Position numbers and translations under genes: made by a program. Positions 8,841-17,433 of a stretch of DNA of 64,000 bases are shown piece by piece; position 1 is the stretch's first letter; each line of letters opens with the position of its first letter. Origin of the DNA: Streptomyces sp. YPW6 (GTDB lineage: Bacteria; Actinomycetota; Actinomycetes; Streptomycetales; Streptomycetaceae). The notes beneath the pieces are model-generated. The model was not told where the DNA came from. It did no database searches and saw nothing but the letters and a program-made list of their open reading frames with translations. The stretch spans positions 682,001-746,000 of the forward strand of contig NZ_CP076457.1 of the NCBI RefSeq assembly GCF_018866325.1, written 5' to 3'.

Positions 8841-8880
8841 CCGGGGTGCCGGGGGTGCCGGGGGTGCCGGGGGTGCCGGG
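8841..8880. repeat. 10-bp tandem repeat, 4 copies
   Basis: Four copies of GGGGTGCCGG (first one base shorter) abut the stop codon of the GH64 gene at 8881. Confidence 0.85.
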
Positions 8881-10077
8881 TCAGCTGAACCGGTCGAGGG
8901 TGATCAGTGCCTCCTGCGGGTTGCCGTCGTGCACGAGCGACTCGTGCGCGCCCACGTCGTCGAAGGCGAAGCCGTACGCCTTGCCGTCCACCATCTGCGC
9001 GTGGATGAAGCGGGAGTAGTGGTTGGTCACGGAGTCCCGGTAGAAGTTCGCCGCGTTGTTGTCGGGCTGGTTCGCGCTGGTCAGCAGGGTGGAGCGGTTG
9101 AAGCCCGCGCACAGGGTGCGGGAGATCGGTCCGCGCACCCGGTCGTTGGGCGCGTCCAGGTGCTTGTAGCAGCCGAAGACGCTGTCCGAGTCCGGCTTCT
9201 GGAAGGACGTCACGACGGCGCCCGAGCCGTCGGTGAAGTTCATGACGTTGCCGGAGACCCGGCCGTAGTACCGGGTGTCCGGCTCGTGTGCGAACGGCGT
9301 CACCGTCAGCACGGAACTGCTGTAGCGGCTCCAGACCCGGTTGATGTAGTCGTTCATGATCCCGGACGGCAGCACGCCGCTCCCGACGCCGTGCCCCGGG
9401 GACAGAGCACGCAGCACCGTTCCGTCGGACCGGGTCTGGATGAGCCCGGACCAGCCGCCCGGTTGGTTCCTGAGGTGGTCGAACACCGCGTTGTGGCCGC
9501 CCGGCCTGAGCTTGCCGGTGCTCCTGACGGCTCCCCCGGGCACCTTGACGCCGACCGAGTAGGGGGCGGAGAACATGTCGACCTGGGTGCTGTTCATCCA
9601 CAGACCCGCGTCGTTGAGCGTGTACTCGGTCCAGTTGAACAGGATGTTCCTGTTCGGATCGCTCGGGTTCTGCACGGCGGGCTGCACGAGACCGCCGGTG
9701 GTGACCTTGAAGACGAGCTTCTGGCCGTACGAGAAGTAGACGCGTCCGGAGAACTTCGGCATCCGGATCGTCACGGACTGCCCGTTCCGGGGCCCGGCGA
9801 TCGACGCGTCCGGGGCCGGGGTGGGCGGGTTGCCTCCGGCCGGCCAGGGATGGAAGGTCCCGTTCGCGTCCGCCCAGCCCTGACGGCCGGTGGAGAGCTC
9901 CGTTCCCAGGTTGTAGACGTAGACCCGGTCGGCGCGTCCCGAGTCGTTCGTGATGGTCAGCGGGATGGTGGCGGGCACCGCCGCCTCGGCCGGCGGCTGG
10001 CCGAGGCCGGTGGTCAGCCCCAGAGCGAGGGCCAGGGCGGCGGTCAGAGCGCCGAGACTTCTCCGTAAAGCGGGCAT
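8881..10077 (-). CDS. Secreted GH64 endo-beta-1,3-glucanase (laminaripentaose-producing type)
   Basis: 398 residues. Sec signal peptide at 1-33 (basic MPALRRS, hydrophobic core, AEA cleavage region). The rest is one GH64 domain with thaumatin-like features. E151 (NWTEYTLND) and D167 (STQVDMFS) are 16 residues apart, the same spacing as the proposed catalytic E154/D170 pair of the Streptomyces matensis enzyme. These enzymes release pentasaccharides from fungal or algal beta-1,3-glucan outside the cell. No carbohydrate-binding module is attached. The ATG at 10077 follows GAGGAG by about 7 nt; an earlier ATG would only lengthen the signal peptide. A LacI-type operator lies 62 bp upstream, suggesting sugar-controlled repression. 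Confidence 0.95.
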   Translation of the reverse strand: MPALRRSLGALTAALALALGLTTGLGQPPAEAAVPATIPLTITNDSGRADRVYVYNLGTELSTGRQGWADANGTFHPWPAGGNPPTPAPDASIAGPRNGQSVTIRMPKFSGRVYFSYGQKLVFKVTTGGLVQPAVQNPSDPNRNILFNWTEYTLNDAGLWMNSTQVDMFSAPYSVGVKVPGGAVRSTGKLRPGGHNAVFDHLRNQPGGWSGLIQTRSDGTVLRALSPGHGVGSGVLPSGIMNDYINRVWSRYSSSVLTVTPFAHEPDTRYYGRVSGNVMNFTDGSGAVVTSFQKPDSDSVFGCYKHLDAPNDRVRGPISRTLCAGFNRSTLLTSANQPDNNAANFYRDSVTNHYSRFIHAQMVDGKAYGFAFDDVGAHESLVHDGNPQEALITLDRFS

Positions 10078-10397
10078 GCTCGTTCTCCTCATCGGGCGGA
10101 TGCGTGGGTGGATCGCGGGGGGCACATCACCTACGAGCGTGAGAGCGCTCTCAGAATCCTGCGGGGAGCGACCGCTGTCAACGAACCTGTCTCGACCTCG
10201 TGAAGCTGCCTGGTGCCGCCCCCTGCCTGCGGGTCGTACGCGGCCGGCCCTTGCACGGATTCCGGTTGGCCTGACCCGAAGGCTGCCGTCGCTCTGGCCC
10301 GGGGGTTGCGGATGCCCTGGCCCCGGGGTTCCGGTTTCGGTTAGCGTCCGGCAGCGACGGACCAGGGCCGGAGGAAGTCGTGGGAAGGGGAGGAACC
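10078..10397. other. 320-bp divergent intergenic region
   Basis: Lies between the GH64 gene (leftward) and the broken oxidase gene (rightward). It holds the LacI-type operator at 10140-10153 and no credible gene. A weak TAnnnT element (TAGCGT, 10342-10347) lies before the oxidase without a matching -35. Confidence 0.6.
10140..10153 (-). promoter_or_regulatory. Perfect 14-bp LacI-family operator (CebR-like)
   Basis: TGAGAGCGCTCTCA is a perfect palindrome. It differs from the Streptomyces CebR operator TGGGAGCGCTCCCA by one symmetrical base pair per arm and has the central CG step typical of LacI-family sites. Its position 62 bp upstream of the GH64 start is suited to repression. Confidence 0.75.
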
Positions 10398-11323
10398 GTG
10401 GTGGTGGATGTGATCGTGGTGGGCGGCGGGGTCGTCGGGCTCACCACCGCCGTGACGCTGGCGGAGCGCGGGCTGCGGGTGCGCGTCTGGTCGCGTGATC
10501 CGGCCGGGGCGACCACGTCGGCGGTGGCGGGGGCCCTGTGGTGGCCGTACCGGATCGAGCCGGCCGAGCGGGTGGGCGCCTGGTCGCTGGAGACGCTGGC
10601 GGTCTACGAGGAACTGGCCGAGGCCCCGGAGGAGACCGGTGTACGGCGGGTGGCGGGGCTGCACGGCGGGGAGCGGTTCGCGGCGCTGGGCGCGTGGGCG
10701 GCCGGGCTGAAGGACGCCGTGGAGGTGGCCGAGGGACTGCGGGTGACGCTGCCGCTGCTGGACATGCCGGTCCATCTGGAGTGGCTGGAGCGGCGGCTCG
10801 TGGCGGCGGGCGGAGCGGTGGAGCGACGGGCCGTGACGGGATTCGGCGAGGCGGCGGCGGTGGCCCCGGTGGTGGTGAACTGCACGGGGCTCGGGGCGCG
10901 GGAGCTGGTGCCCGACGCCGGGGTGCGTCCGGTGCGGGGGCAGCTGGTCGCGGTGGAGAACCCGGGGATCGAGGAGTGGTACACGCAGGCGGATCCGGCG
11001 TCGGCCGCGACGACCTACTTCTTCCCGCAGCCCGGGCGGCTGGTGCTGGGCGGTACGGCGGAGGCGGACGATCCGCGCGCGGCGCCCGATCCGGCGACGG
11101 CGCGGCAGATCGTGGCGCGGTGCGCGCGGGTGCGGCCGGAGATCGCCGGCGCCCGGGTGCTCGGCCACCGGGTCGGGCTGCGGCCGGCGCGGGAGGCGGG
11201 GTGCGGCTGGAGGCGGAGGCCCTTGCGGGCGGCGGGCGGCTGGTGCACAACTACGGGCACGGGGGCGCGGGTGTGACGGTGGCCTGGGGTTGTGCGCGCG
11301 CGGCGGCGACGCTGGTGGGCTGA
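10398..11323 (+). pseudogene. D-amino-acid oxidase-type FAD enzyme, interrupted by one frameshift
   Basis: The frame from GTG 10398 (GGGGAGGAACC just upstream) encodes a DAO-fold flavoprotein: dinucleotide motif VVGGGVVGL, AGALWWPYR, RPVRGQLVAVENPG and YFFPQPGRLVLGGT. The frame leaves the family pattern after GLRPAREAG near 11200 and stops at 11276. The expected ending, VRLEAEALAGG then LVHNYGHGGAGVT, is intact in the next frame down to a stop at 11323. One base missing in the G run 11198-11201 would explain this; restoring it gives 308 residues, normal for the family. The gene could be a recent pseudogene or a homopolymer sequencing error. Intact enzymes oxidatively deaminate D-amino acids to keto acids with release of H2O2. 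A strong stem-loop follows. Confidence 0.85.
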
Positions 11324-11392
11324 CCGGGGCAAGGACCGGCCGGTGGGCCCCGCCGGTGCACGGCCCCATCCCGCCCGGGCGCGGGTCGCACG

Positions 11393-11433
11393 CCCCGGAG
11401 CCCGCGACCGGTGTGCGGTCGCGGGCTCCGGGG
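11393..11433. terminator. Strong bidirectional terminator hairpin
   Basis: A perfect 18-bp stem, CCCCGGAGCCCGCGACCG (11393-11410) with its complement at 11416-11433, around a 5-nt loop. It lies between the convergent oxidase and BCCT genes. There is no T-tract, as is usual at this GC content. Confidence 0.85.
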
Positions 11434-11512
11434 GCGGCTGTGCGGTCACGCCGCTCGGCCGCCGGCCGACGGTCAGCCGTCAGCCTCAACGTCAGCGGTC
11501 AGCCGTCAGCGG

Positions 11513-13324
11513 TCAGTCGGAGGGGCGCTCGTCCGTGGGGTCCGAGGGCCGCTTCTCGGTGGAGACGGACGTGGCCGTCGAACCCGACCCCTCCGACTCG
11601 TGCTTGTGGCGTTCGTCCGTGACCGGAGTGGTCCCGGGGCCGATCCGGATCTCGAAGTCGCCGTCGTACTTGGCGTGCCCCTCGATCACCGCGGACTCGA
11701 CCGCCTCCACACCGAACTCCTGGCGGACGATCTGCGGGTCCTTGCGCAGGTCCCTCATCAGGGCCACGCACATACCGATCATCACGATCGTGAAGGGCGC
11801 AGCCACCAGGATGGTGAGGTTCTGGAGACCTTGGAGGGCGTTCTCCTCGCCCTCGCCGATCAGCAGCATGATCGCGGCCACGGCCCCGGTCACGACGCCC
11901 CAGAAGATGACGACCCACCGGCCCGGCTCCAGGACGCCCTTCTGCGAGAGGGTGCCCATGACGATCGAGGCGGCGTCGGCGCCGGAGACGAAGAAGATGC
12001 CGACGAGGATCATCACCAGGATGCTCGTCAGGGTGGCGATGGGGAACTGCTGGAGAACGCCGAACAGCTGCGCCTCCGGGGTGTCGGCGCCGGTGAGTTC
12101 GCCCGCCTCGTCCAGCCTCATGGCCGAGCCGCCGAAGACGGCGAACCAGATCAGGCTGACGGTGCTGGGCACCAGGATGACACCGCCGACGAACTGACGG
12201 ATCGTCCGGCCCCGGCTGATCCGGGCGATGAACATCCCGACGAAGGGCGTCCAGGAGATCCACCAGGCCCAGTAGAAGACCGTCCAACTGCCGAGCCAGT
12301 CGGCCACGTCACCGCCGCCGGTGGCCTCCGTGCGACCGATGAGCTGCCCGAGGTCGGTGATGTAGGCGCCCAGCGAGGTGGGGATCAGGTCGAGCACGAA
12401 GATCGTGGGACCGGCGATGAAGACGAAGACGACCAGCAGCAGGGCCAGCACCATGTTGATGTTCGAGAGCCACTGGATGCCCCTCTCCACTCCGGAGACC
12501 GCGGAGAGAACGAAGCACACCGTCAGCACGGCGATGACGGCCACCAGGAGCCCGGTGCCGGCCTTCTCCAGCCAGTCCAGCTCCTGGATGCCGCTGCCGA
12601 TCTGGAGCGCGCCGAGGCCGAGGGAGGCCGCCGAGCCGAAGAGCGTCGCGAAGATGGCCAGGATGTCGATGACGCGCCCGAAGCCGCCGCGCGCACGGCG
12701 GACGCCGATCAGCGGCTCGAAAACGGCGCTGATGGTCTGTCGCCTGCGCATCCGGTAGGCGCTGTAGGCGATGGCGAGGCCGACCACCGCGTAGATCGCC
12801 CAGGGGTGCAGCGTCCAGTGGAAGAGGGTGGTGGCCATGGCGGTCTGCATGGCCTCGGAGGCGTTGGCGGGGTCGGTGCCGGGCGGTGGGGTGCGGAAGT
12901 GTGCCAGCGGCTCGCTCACTCCCCAGAACATCAGCCCGATGCCCATGCCGGCGCTGAACATCATCGCGATCCAGGAGATGGTCCGGAACTCCGGCCCCTC
13001 GTTCTCCTGTCCGAGGGTGATCTTCCCGTAGCGGCTGACAGCCAGCCACAGGGCGAAGATGACGAAGCCCGATGCGGCGAGCATGAAGGCCCAGCCGCCG
13101 TTGTGGATCAGCCCTTCGAGCAGGTCGCCGGAGACCGTCTCCAGGGAGGACGTCGCGGTCGCGCCCCAGATGACGAAGGCGACGGTCAGAACCGCCGTGA
13201 TGCCGAAGACCACACGATCCGTGGTCGGGGTCCTGGTGCTGACCGGTTCGGGGGGAAGGTCCGCCGTGACCGCCAGCCCCTCCCGTCCGTCCGCTCTCTG
13301 GTCGTCCTGGGACACAAGTGGCAC
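11513..13324 (-). CDS. BCCT-family transporter (betaine/choline type)
   Basis: 603 residues with 12 predicted membrane helices. Diagnostic motifs: the flexible glycine stretch GMGIGLMFWGVSEPL (about 126-140, helix 3) and the family signature near VFYWAWWISWTPFVGMFIARISRGR. The GMGIG form is the one seen in Na+-coupled glycine-betaine carriers such as BetP. About 75 residues at the C-terminus are cytoplasmic, charged and Ser/Thr/Asp-rich, in the position where BetP-type carriers have an osmosensing tail. Likely role: uptake of betaine or choline under osmotic stress (family inference). GTG start at 13324; a second GTG at 13315 is possible. It lies 64 bp downstream of the carboxypeptidase gene on the same strand. 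Confidence 0.94.
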   Translation of the reverse strand: MPLVSQDDQRADGREGLAVTADLPPEPVSTRTPTTDRVVFGITAVLTVAFVIWGATATSSLETVSGDLLEGLIHNGGWAFMLAASGFVIFALWLAVSRYGKITLGQENEGPEFRTISWIAMMFSAGMGIGLMFWGVSEPLAHFRTPPPGTDPANASEAMQTAMATTLFHWTLHPWAIYAVVGLAIAYSAYRMRRRQTISAVFEPLIGVRRARGGFGRVIDILAIFATLFGSAASLGLGALQIGSGIQELDWLEKAGTGLLVAVIAVLTVCFVLSAVSGVERGIQWLSNINMVLALLLVVFVFIAGPTIFVLDLIPTSLGAYITDLGQLIGRTEATGGGDVADWLGSWTVFYWAWWISWTPFVGMFIARISRGRTIRQFVGGVILVPSTVSLIWFAVFGGSAMRLDEAGELTGADTPEAQLFGVLQQFPIATLTSILVMILVGIFFVSGADAASIVMGTLSQKGVLEPGRWVVIFWGVVTGAVAAIMLLIGEGEENALQGLQNLTILVAAPFTIVMIGMCVALMRDLRKDPQIVRQEFGVEAVESAVIEGHAKYDGDFEIRIGPGTTPVTDERHKHESEGSGSTATSVSTEKRPSDPTDERPSD

Positions 13325-13388
13325 CTTTCACCGAGTCTGAAAAACGCTCTTCGTAGGCAGTACCACACCTGCCCAGGATCTCGAAGGA

Positions 13389-14774
13389 TCAACAAACGTT
13401 TACAGCTTGACCATGTGTGAAGTGATATGTCGCCCGCTGATCGAGGAGCAGCGGAATCAGATTCCTGGCCGACTGCCGCAACGGCACGAACGCGCCATCT
13501 CGCTCCGGCCTGGCCCTGACCCCGTGCAGGGCCAGTTCGTCCTTCACCGCGGTGTACTGGGCGGCGTCCAGCCGGTAGCCGCACGGCGGGTCGACCAGGA
13601 CATCGGACGGCTCGGCCGGGTCGTTGTCGGCGCCGCCCAGATAGACCGGTCCCCGGTCGGCGAGACCGGCCAGGCGGGAGAGCGCGGTGGCGGTCCGGAG
13701 CCGGGCGCGCTGGTCGTCGGTGAAGTCGAAGAGGCCGCCGAGCGCGGTCTTCTGGGAGTCGACCCTGCGCAGCCGGTTGAGCGCCGGATCGGCCTTCTCC
13801 GCATCGCTCAGCGCGTCCACCCGGGACTCGACGAGCAGGCCGACGGCGTGCTTGAGCCCGGAGGCGTTGCGCAGGATGCGCTCCTGGCCGTCCCCGGCGA
13901 CCTGCTTGACCGGCTCTCCGGTGGCGGGGTCGGTCCAGATGCCGTAGTGCCCGCTGCTGTAGCCGTCCGCCGTCGCGGCGGGGCGGACGTAGCGCTCGGA
14001 GAGGGTGCGTGAGGCCGCGTGGACCCCGTCGTGGACGTTCAGGTTGCGCGGCCACAGCGTGAACAGGTCCCTGTCGTAGTACGGAGGGGTCGCGCTGTAC
14101 TCGTGCAGGTCGTAGATCACCTGCGGCCGTTCGTCACGGATCACGGCGGCGATCGTCCGTGCTTCGGCGGTCTTCAGGGCGATGTGGTCGCGGTTGATGT
14201 CGACCCGGTCGGCGTTGCCGCGGGTGTCGGCGGCGCGCCCGTCGGGGTTGGCCGTCGGCAGCACCAGCAGGGTCGTACGGGCCAGGAACGCGCGGGTCGC
14301 CCGGTCCTCGGCGAACGCCAGGTCGCGGATCGTGGTCAGACAGGCCTCGCGTCCGGCGGGTTCGTCCCCGTGCTGGCTGCAGATCAGCAGGACCGTCGTG
14401 GCGCCTGGCCGCTCCTGGCCGACGCGTACGAGCCGGAGGGCGCGGCCCTGGCCCGTCGTACCGACGCGGTCCACGGAGACCCGGTCGCTCCCCCGGTCCA
14501 CCGCGGCGAGGAAGTCCCGCTCCTCGGCCTCGGCGGTCCAGCGGGCTCCCTCGCTCGTCTCGAACCCCGTGCGGGGCGGGCGGTGCGCGGCCTCGGCGGG
14601 TGCGATGGCGAACGGCAGGGCGAGCGCGGCGAGCGTCGCCGCCACGGCCGCCCGGCGCACCGTCCGGGCCCTGCGGCGCGGGGCGGCGGACTCCGGCCGG
14701 CTGGGTCCTGCGACCGGTGCGAGCCACGGATGCGGGCTGAGCAGGTGGAGCGCACGAGCAACAGGACGGGTCAT
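13389..14774 (-). CDS. Secreted M14 zinc carboxypeptidase-like protein
   Basis: 461 residues. A long N-region with RRRARTVRR, a hydrophobic core at about 41-60 and AEAAH indicate export by a signal peptide. The M14 metal site is readable: H135 and E138 in [11 protein letters not shown] and H224 in YDLHEYS. DINRDH is the substrate-carboxylate segment, and LLVESRVD probably holds the catalytic glutamate. M14 enzymes remove C-terminal residues from peptides or, in some branches, trim peptidoglycan stem peptides; the substrate is not clear. The ATG follows GGAGG by 9 nt. It ends 64 bp before the BCCT gene, so read-through is possible. Confidence 0.92.
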   Translation of the reverse strand: MTRPVARALHLLSPHPWLAPVAGPSRPESAAPRRRARTVRRAAVAATLAALALPFAIAPAEAAHRPPRTGFETSEGARWTAEAEERDFLAAVDRGSDRVSVDRVGTTGQGRALRLVRVGQERPGATTVLLICSQHGDEPAGREACLTTIRDLAFAEDRATRAFLARTTLLVLPTANPDGRAADTRGNADRVDINRDHIALKTAEARTIAAVIRDERPQVIYDLHEYSATPPYYDRDLFTLWPRNLNVHDGVHAASRTLSERYVRPAATADGYSSGHYGIWTDPATGEPVKQVAGDGQERILRNASGLKHAVGLLVESRVDALSDAEKADPALNRLRRVDSQKTALGGLFDFTDDQRARLRTATALSRLAGLADRGPVYLGGADNDPAEPSDVLVDPPCGYRLDAAQYTAVKDELALHGVRARPERDGAFVPLRQSARNLIPLLLDQRATYHFTHGQAVNVC

Positions 14775-14978
14775 CAGCGGCTGCCTCCGGAACGTGTGGG
14801 GCGGGCGCCGTGACGCCCGTCGGTCTGTCGGCGATGTGCGGACGTTACCCCGGTCAACTCCCTTACAACAGGGGGGCGATCACCACGCGTGCACATCTCC
14901 CGCACTGCCTCCGTGACGACGGACCGGCGAGCGGGTGACAGAAGCACCCGGAACACCCCCCGCCCTGCCCCGGCGGCC

Positions 14979-15032
14979 CCCTTCCGTCGGCGATCCCGGC
15001 ACCGGCCCTTCCGTCGGCGATCTCGGCACCGG
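14979..15032. repeat. 27-bp direct repeat, 2 copies
   Basis: Adjacent copies at 14979-15005 and 15006-15032 beginning CCCTTCCGTCGGCGAT, differing at one base. Confidence 0.9.
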
Positions 15033-15197
15033 CCCCATCGGCCGCCGCGGGCGCCACGGACATCGGGCGCCCCCTGCCCGGCCGGCGGCAACGGTGGCTG
15101 CGGCGTCTCCCACGACGACACGCTCTTCGAACTGCTGGAGAGCCGGTCGGCCGCCTGCTGAAGGGCCGGCCGGGCGCGCGGACGTGGGCGAGGACAT

Positions 15198-15273
15198 GGG
15201 CGCGCACGTCAGCCGGGCACGAACGCCGACGCGGATGTGGGCGCGGACGTCAGCCGGGCACGAACGCCGACGC
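15198..15273. repeat. 35-bp repeat, 2 copies at 41-bp spacing
   Basis: Copies at 15198-15232 and 15239-15273 share GTCAGCCGGGCACGAACGCC and flanks, with one mismatch. A degenerate hexamer run (GCGGAC/GCGGAT) continues to about 15350. Confidence 0.88.
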
Positions 15274-15520
15274 ACACGCGGGCGTGGACGCGGATGCGGA
15301 CGCGGACGGCGACTGCGACTGCGACCGCGACCGCGCGCGGACGTGGGCGAGGGCGACGTGGCCCGTTACGCGGAGCGGGTGTCGGGCCAGCCGCTCGCGG
15401 GGCTGTTCGGCACTTGGCGGTACCGGCTGTCGCGGCCCGGAGCTCAGGGCGGCCGCCGATACGGGGCACGGCCCCGGGGCGGCCCGCGCCGCAAGGCACT
15501 CCGCCGGGGCGCCGGCCGGC

Positions 15521-16444
15521 TCAGCCGTGGGGCGCGGCCGTACGGTGGACGCTCCGGGCTGTCCGCGCCCGGGGCAGGTAGCGCAGCCGCTCCGGCAGGA
15601 CGGGGACGACCGCCCGCAGGACCGCACACGTCCGGCGCAGCCGCTTCTCCTGCTCAGCGCTCCAGGGCAGGCCGAGGGCGGCACGGGCGTCGGGCGGCAT
15701 GAGTCCGATGGTGAAGAACCGCCGGAAGCGGGCCAGCGGAGGCAGCAGCACGGGCCACAGCGCGCGCAGGACCGCCCGCAGCGGCCAGGGACCCCGGTCC
15801 GGCGGGGGCACGGGCTGCTCGACGTCGATCAGTTCCCGCACGACCGTGGTCGCCTCGATCTCCTCGGCGAGCATCTTCCTCCAGTACGGCCAGAACTCCT
15901 CGATGGTCTGCGGCATGTCCCGGTCGTGGATGCCGAGGATCCGGCCGACCTGGAGCCACTCCCGGTACAGGGCGCGTTCCTGGGCGGGGGTCATGGGCCG
16001 GATCAGATAGCGGGCCGCGTGCTGGTAGACGGGGAAGCCGGTGGCGTGCACCCAGGCGTAGTTGGCGGGCGTCAGGGCGTGGTAGCGGCGGCCCCGGGTG
16101 TCGGTGCCCCGGATCGTGCGGTGGAGCACGCGCAGCCTGCGGCCCTCCTCCGCCGCCTGCGCGCCCCCGTACACCCAGAGCTGGAGCGAGCGCAGCGACC
16201 GTTCGCCGCGCCCCCAGGGGTCCGTACGGAAGACGGAGTGCTCGTCGACTCCGGCGCCGACGGCCGGGTGGGCGACCTGGAGGGTGAGGGCGGCGGGCAG
16301 CATCAGCAGGGCGCGGATGTCGCCGGACAGGCTCCAGAGCACGCCACCGGGCGGAGGCGGCTCGGGGTCCGCGCTCCGGCCCGGGCCCGGCGCCTGGTCC
16401 GGTCCGCCGTCCCGGGGGTCACTCATGTCCGTGGCGCTGCTCAT
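15521..16444 (-). CDS. MpaB/DUF2236-family oxygenase
   Basis: 307 residues, helical, no signal peptide. Residues about 40-290 match the DUF2236 (MpaB/latex-clearing-related) fold: LWSLSGDIRALLMLPAALTL, HPAVGAGVDEHS, a WVHATGFPVYQHAARYL segment carrying the histidine expected to bind heme, and GRILGIHDRDMPQTIEEFW. Members include fungal MpaB and bacterial rubber oxygenases, so an oxygenase role is a family inference. The ATG at 16444 has GGGAG 6 nt upstream; a longer start at 16675 would overlap the divergent MerR promoter. It is divergent from the MerR gene, which may control it. Confidence 0.86.
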   Translation of the reverse strand: MSSATDMSDPRDGGPDQAPGPGRSADPEPPPPGGVLWSLSGDIRALLMLPAALTLQVAHPAVGAGVDEHSVFRTDPWGRGERSLRSLQLWVYGGAQAAEEGRRLRVLHRTIRGTDTRGRRYHALTPANYAWVHATGFPVYQHAARYLIRPMTPAQERALYREWLQVGRILGIHDRDMPQTIEEFWPYWRKMLAEEIEATTVVRELIDVEQPVPPPDRGPWPLRAVLRALWPVLLPPLARFRRFFTIGLMPPDARAALGLPWSAEQEKRLRRTCAVLRAVVPVLPERLRYLPRARTARSVHRTAAPHG

Positions 16445-16631
16445 CCGGTGCTCCCGCGATCCCGTCGGGCCGACCGTGCGCAGCCCGTCCCCGTGACCTC
16501 CATGATCCCTCGCGGACGGACGAGCCGTGCCGTCGGGGCCCGGCGCCCGGCAGCCGGGTCGGTCGTGGTCGGCAACGGCCCCGGGGTGGACGGCGGAGCA
16601 ATGGTGCCGGAGACTTTCACAGTAATGGTGA

Positions 16632-16646
16632 GACAGCGGGACTGTC
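16632..16646 (+). promoter_or_regulatory. Inverted repeat in the merR-mpaB intergenic region
   Basis: GACAG-N5-CTGTC (GACAGCGGGACTGTC), about 30 bp before the MerR start. It is the only clear dyad in the 233-bp divergent gap and is a candidate MerR or autoregulatory site. Confidence 0.4.
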
Positions 16647-16677
16647 CGATACCGGGATTCGACTGCGGGGAGCACAG

Positions 16678-17409
16678 ATGGCGACGGGGACCGACGAGCC
16701 GACGCTCACGGTGGACGAGCTGGCGGCCCGCGCCGGGGTCACCGTGCGTACCGTGCGGTTCTACAGCACCCGGGGCCTGCTGCCGCCTCCGGTCATCGGT
16801 CCGCGCCGGGTCGGGCACTACGGTCCCGACCATCTCTCGCGGCTCGCACTGATCGAGGAACTCCAGCAGCAGGGCATGACGCTCGCCGCGATCGAACGGT
16901 ATCTGGAGCAGCTGCCGCCCGACCTCAGCGCCCAGGATCTGGCCATCCACCGGGCCCTGGTCGCGTCCTGGGCGCCGGACCAGACCGAGGACTTCTCCCG
17001 GGCCGAGCTGGAGCGGCGGGCCGGGCGGGCGCTGTCGGAGGCGGACGTGGCACGGCTGGCGGCGATGGGGGTGCTGGTCCGGCCCGAAGGTGACGGCACG
17101 ACGTACCGGGTGGATCTCGGGCTGCTGCGGCTGGGCGTCGAGCTGCTGGACGTGCCGATCGCCCACGAGACGATCCTCGCCGCGCGGACCGTCCTGCTGG
17201 AGCACACCCGGTCGGCGGCGCAGGAGATGACCCGGCTGTTCCGGGACGAGGTGTGGAATCCGTACCGGGAGCGGGAGGGCGATCCGGAGCATGTGGCGGC
17301 GATGAAGTCGCTGTCGGCCCATATGCAACCGATCGTGGTGCAGGCGTTGGTGACGGCCTTTCAGCGGTCTCTCAAGGAAGAGCTGCGGGCCGCGTTCACC
17401 GCCGAGTGA
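16678..17409 (+). CDS. MerR-family transcriptional regulator
   Basis: 243 residues. N-terminal MerR winged helix at about 10-80 (LTVDELAARAGVTVRTVRFYSTRGLLP, wing RRVGHYGPDHLSRLALIEELQQQGMTL), then a dimerisation helix and a roughly 150-residue helical C-terminal effector domain with no cysteine cluster, so metal sensing is unlikely. The domain resembles those of MerR proteins linked to lipid or drug signals, but no ligand can be named. The ATG follows GGGGAGCACAG. It is divergent from the MpaB oxygenase and convergent (24 bp) with the beta-oxidation operon. DNA-binding is certain by family; targets are inferred from position. Confidence 0.92.
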   Translation: MATGTDEPTLTVDELAARAGVTVRTVRFYSTRGLLPPPVIGPRRVGHYGPDHLSRLALIEELQQQGMTLAAIERYLEQLPPDLSAQDLAIHRALVASWAPDQTEDFSRAELERRAGRALSEADVARLAAMGVLVRPEGDGTTYRVDLGLLRLGVELLDVPIAHETILAARTVLLEHTRSAAQEMTRLFRDEVWNPYREREGDPEHVAAMKSLSAHMQPIVVQALVTAFQRSLKEELRAAFTAE

Positions 17410-17433
17410 CGGTGGACGCGGCCCGCCGCGGCC

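Larger units (their letters stand above)
14775..15520. other. 746-bp region without a credible gene
   Basis: Lies between the carboxypeptidase start and the MpaB-type stop. Several frames are open on both strands, but all encode Arg/Ala/Gly/Val-rich low-complexity protein without family resemblance, and the DNA is full of direct repeats (14979-15032, 15198-15273 and a GCGGAC/GCGGAT run at about 15284-15350). The part next to 14775 must hold the carboxypeptidase promoter. Confidence 0.6.

Noticed and set aside
7186..10068. Very long open frame on the + strand opposite the ABC-F and GH64 genes
   Set aside because: Low-complexity Gly/Ala/Val/Arg/Asp composition typical of antisense frames in high-GC DNA; the opposite strand has two complete, motif-bearing genes.
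13393..13402. AAACGTTT palindrome near the end of the carboxypeptidase gene as an operator
   Set aside because: It lies within the last codons of the gene, is only 8 bp, and has no supporting promoter elements toward the BCCT gene.
15209..15702. Arg/Val- and Arg/Ala-rich frames on both strands
   Set aside because: They follow the hexamer and 41-bp repeats, have no family pattern, and one overlaps the 3' end of the MpaB-type gene.
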